From positions 1-7,120 of the forward strand of contig JAEZAR010000315.1 of assembly GCA_023430425.1 (NCBI GenBank): a DNA stretch of 7,120 bases, written 5' to 3'. This document shows positions 5,938 to 7,120 of the stretch, one piece after another. Position 1 is the first letter of the stretch, and each line of letters opens with the position of its first letter. Made by a program: the position numbers and the translations under genes. Below the pieces are notes generated by a model. The model saw nothing but the letters and a program-made list of their open reading frames with translations, ran no database searches and had not been told where the DNA came from. This stretch comes from Actinomycetes bacterium. Lineage in GTDB: Bacteria; Actinomycetota; Actinomycetes; Actinomycetales; Cellulomonadaceae.

Positions 5938-5973
5938 CCACCAGCCGCCCCACCAGCCGCCCCACCAGCCGCC
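5938..5973. repeat. three perfect 12-bp tandem repeats between NfeD and flotillin genes
   Basis: CCACCAGCCGCC is repeated three times without change at 5938-5949, 5950-5961 and 5962-5973, then decays (CCAAGCAGCCCG). The whole spacer 5920-6033 is C-rich and A/C-biased, unlike the coding regions around it. The minus strand carries regularly spaced GGGG and GG runs. I see no gene, promoter or terminator in the spacer. Confidence 0.85.
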
Positions 5974-6021
5974 CCAAGCAGCCCGCCAGTAGCGCACCAG
6001 CAGCCCACCCGCTGCCCGACC

Positions 6022-6027
6022 GAAGGA
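6022..6027 (+). promoter_or_regulatory. ribosome binding site of the flotillin gene
   Basis: GAAGGA lies six bases before the GTG at 6034. It fixes this GTG as the start, placing the membrane segment at residues 10-28 as expected for a flotillin. Confidence 0.7.
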
Positions 6028-6033
6028 ACCGCC

Positions 6034-7120
6034 GTGCTGGAGAACATCACCGCCGAGGTCGTCACCGTCCTCGGCGTCATCGCCCTCGTCATCGTCGTCC
6101 TGGCGCTGCTGGGCTTCGTCGCACGGCGGATCCGGCGCGTGCCCCCGAACGAGGCGCTCATCATCGTCGGTCGCGGGGCGGGCCGGGCGGCGGCGGGCGA
6201 GGGCGGCCAGCGGGTCGTCGTCGGCGGGCGCGTGTTCGTCTGGCCCATCCTGCAGCAGGGCTTCCCCATCTCCCTCGAGCAGCGCCAGATCGGCATCACG
6301 GTCGAGGGCGTCGACAAGAACCGCATCAAGATCGCCATCAAGGCGTCCATCAACTTCAAGGTCCGCGGCGACGAGGAGGGCGTGCGGCGCGCCGCCCAGC
6401 GCTTCTTGTCCCAGCAGGGCACGCTCACCGAGATCATCAAGGAGTCCCTCGAGGGCTCCCTGCGGTCGATCGTCGGCGACATGACGATCGAGCAGATCAT
6501 CAGCGACCGCAAGGGGCTGTCCGACCGCGTCGTCGAGTCCACCAAGGCCGACCTCGCCGAGCAGGGCCTCCAGGTGGACCTGCTCAACATCTCCGACATC
6601 TCCACCCCCGGGTCGGACTACCTCGCCAACCTCGGGCGTGCCGAGGCCGCGCGCGCCCGCCAGGTCGCCGAGGTCAGCGAGGCCGAGGCCCGCCGCGCCT
6701 CGGAGTTCGCGGTCATCGAGGCCGCCGAGCAGATCGCCCAGCGCCAGAAGGAGCTCGACCTGCGCAAGGCCGAGATCAAGGCCCAGACGGACCGCGCCAA
6801 CGCCGAGGCGGAGGCCGCCGGCCAGCTCGCCCGCGCGCAGCAGGACAAGATCGTCGCCGCGCAGCAGCGCGAGGCGCTGGCCGAGCAGGCTCGCGTGACG
6901 GAGGAGCAGCTCGACATCGACGTGCGCAAGCCCGCCGAGGCGCAGGCGTACGCCGCGGTCCAGCGCGCGACCGCCGAGCGCGACGCGGCGAACGCCGCCA
7001 CCGAGGCCGACGCGTACAAGCGCACCACGATCGCCCAGGCCAACAAGAGCGCCGCGATCCAGGACGCCGAGGCCGCCGCCGAGGCAGTCCGCCGCGCGGG
7101 TGAGGCGGAGCGCGACCGGC
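6034..7120 (+). CDS. flotillin-like SPFH-domain protein, 3' end cut by window
   Basis: A bacterial flotillin, a scaffold that assembles at membrane microdomains and affects membrane fluidity and protein complexes. 362 residues are visible of a family that usually has about 450-520. One membrane helix (about 10-28) is followed by basic ARRIRR and by VPPNEALIIVGRG (36-48), the normal start of the SPFH domain. GGRVFVWPILQQ, the LEQRQIGI strand, AQRFL, LEGSLRSIVGDMTIEQI (Asp149) and LLNISDIS mark the rest of that domain up to about 190, ending in YLANLGRAEAARA. From about 203 on is the flotillin coiled-coil region, rich in Ala, Glu, Gln and Arg with many AEA units and the typical KPAEAQAYA (299-307). 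The GTG start has GAAGGA upstream. It follows the NfeD gene, its usual partner. There is no stop before the right edge and nothing looks broken. Confidence 0.95.
   Translation, partial: MLENITAEVVTVLGVIALVIVVLALLGFVARRIRRVPPNEALIIVGRGAGRAAAGEGGQRVVVGGRVFVWPILQQGFPISLEQRQIGITVEGVDKNRIKIAIKASINFKVRGDEEGVRRAAQRFLSQQGTLTEIIKESLEGSLRSIVGDMTIEQIISDRKGLSDRVVESTKADLAEQGLQVDLLNISDISTPGSDYLANLGRAEAARARQVAEVSEAEARRASEFAVIEAAEQIAQRQKELDLRKAEIKAQTDRANAEAEAAGQLARAQQDKIVAAQQREALAEQARVTEEQLDIDVRKPAEAQAYAAVQRATAERDAANAATEADAYKRTTIAQANKSAAIQDAEAAAEAVRRAGEAERDR

Noticed and set aside
4837..5997. Longer form of the four-helix protein starting at 5997
   Set aside because: The extra 231 residues are antisense to the NfeD gene and its repeat spacer and are highly charged. 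The GTG at 5304 has a ribosome site and begins the hydrophobic protein.
5301..6605. Minus-strand frame of 434 codons opposite NfeD and flotillin
   Set aside because: It is Ser/Thr/Arg/Pro-rich with no motif. It is antisense to two recognised genes.
5385..7103. Plus-strand frame of 572 codons across NfeD and flotillin
   Set aside because: It is out of frame with both recognised proteins and gives an Arg/Pro/Gly-rich product. The flotillin frame itself runs from 6034 to the window edge.

Overview
The window is about 7.1 kb of very GC-rich DNA. It has strong G/C bias at third codon positions, five GTG starts among seven genes, TANNNT-type -10 elements and close gene packing. This fits a high-GC actinobacterium. 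The protein flavour (DUF4190-type proline/glutamine-rich membrane protein, EntS-like MFS, divergent G6PD) suggests Micrococcales, perhaps a Cellulomonas relative, but that placement is inference.

Layout from left to right: (1) an ABC-2-type ATPase on the minus strand (1-981), running off the left edge; (2) a divergent glucose-6-phosphate dehydrogenase on the plus strand (1167-2816), separated from the ATPase by a 185-bp intergenic region with two adjacent inverted repeats and a possible leaderless promoter; (3) a small DUF4190-like membrane protein on plus (2956-3477) with a QQQYP-repeat N-terminus; (4) a convergent MFS exporter on minus (3493-4740), whose last codons hold a large imperfect hairpin, probably a shared bidirectional terminator; (5) an unrecognised four-helix membrane protein on minus (4837-5304), just upstream of the MFS gene on the same strand; (6) a divergent plus-strand pair, an NfeD-family membrane protein (5422-5919) and a flotillin/SPFH protein (6034 to the right edge). 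The pair is separated by a spacer with three perfect 12-bp tandem repeats. No stretch over 300 bases lacks a gene, and I see no RNA gene, CRISPR array, IS element or phage signature.

Functionally this looks like a chromosomal core/accessory mix. The NfeD-flotillin pair is the one clear two-gene module (membrane microdomain organisation). The G6PD is outside the usual tkt-tal-zwf-opcA cluster, at least within this window, and has lost several otherwise conserved cofactor/substrate residues while keeping the catalytic His/Asp set. It may therefore be a specialised paralogue. I found no convincing evidence of a wholly new system. The points most worth checking are the altered G6PD pocket, the structured DNA before its start, the convergent terminator inside the MFS reading frame, and the repeat spacer between NfeD and flotillin.
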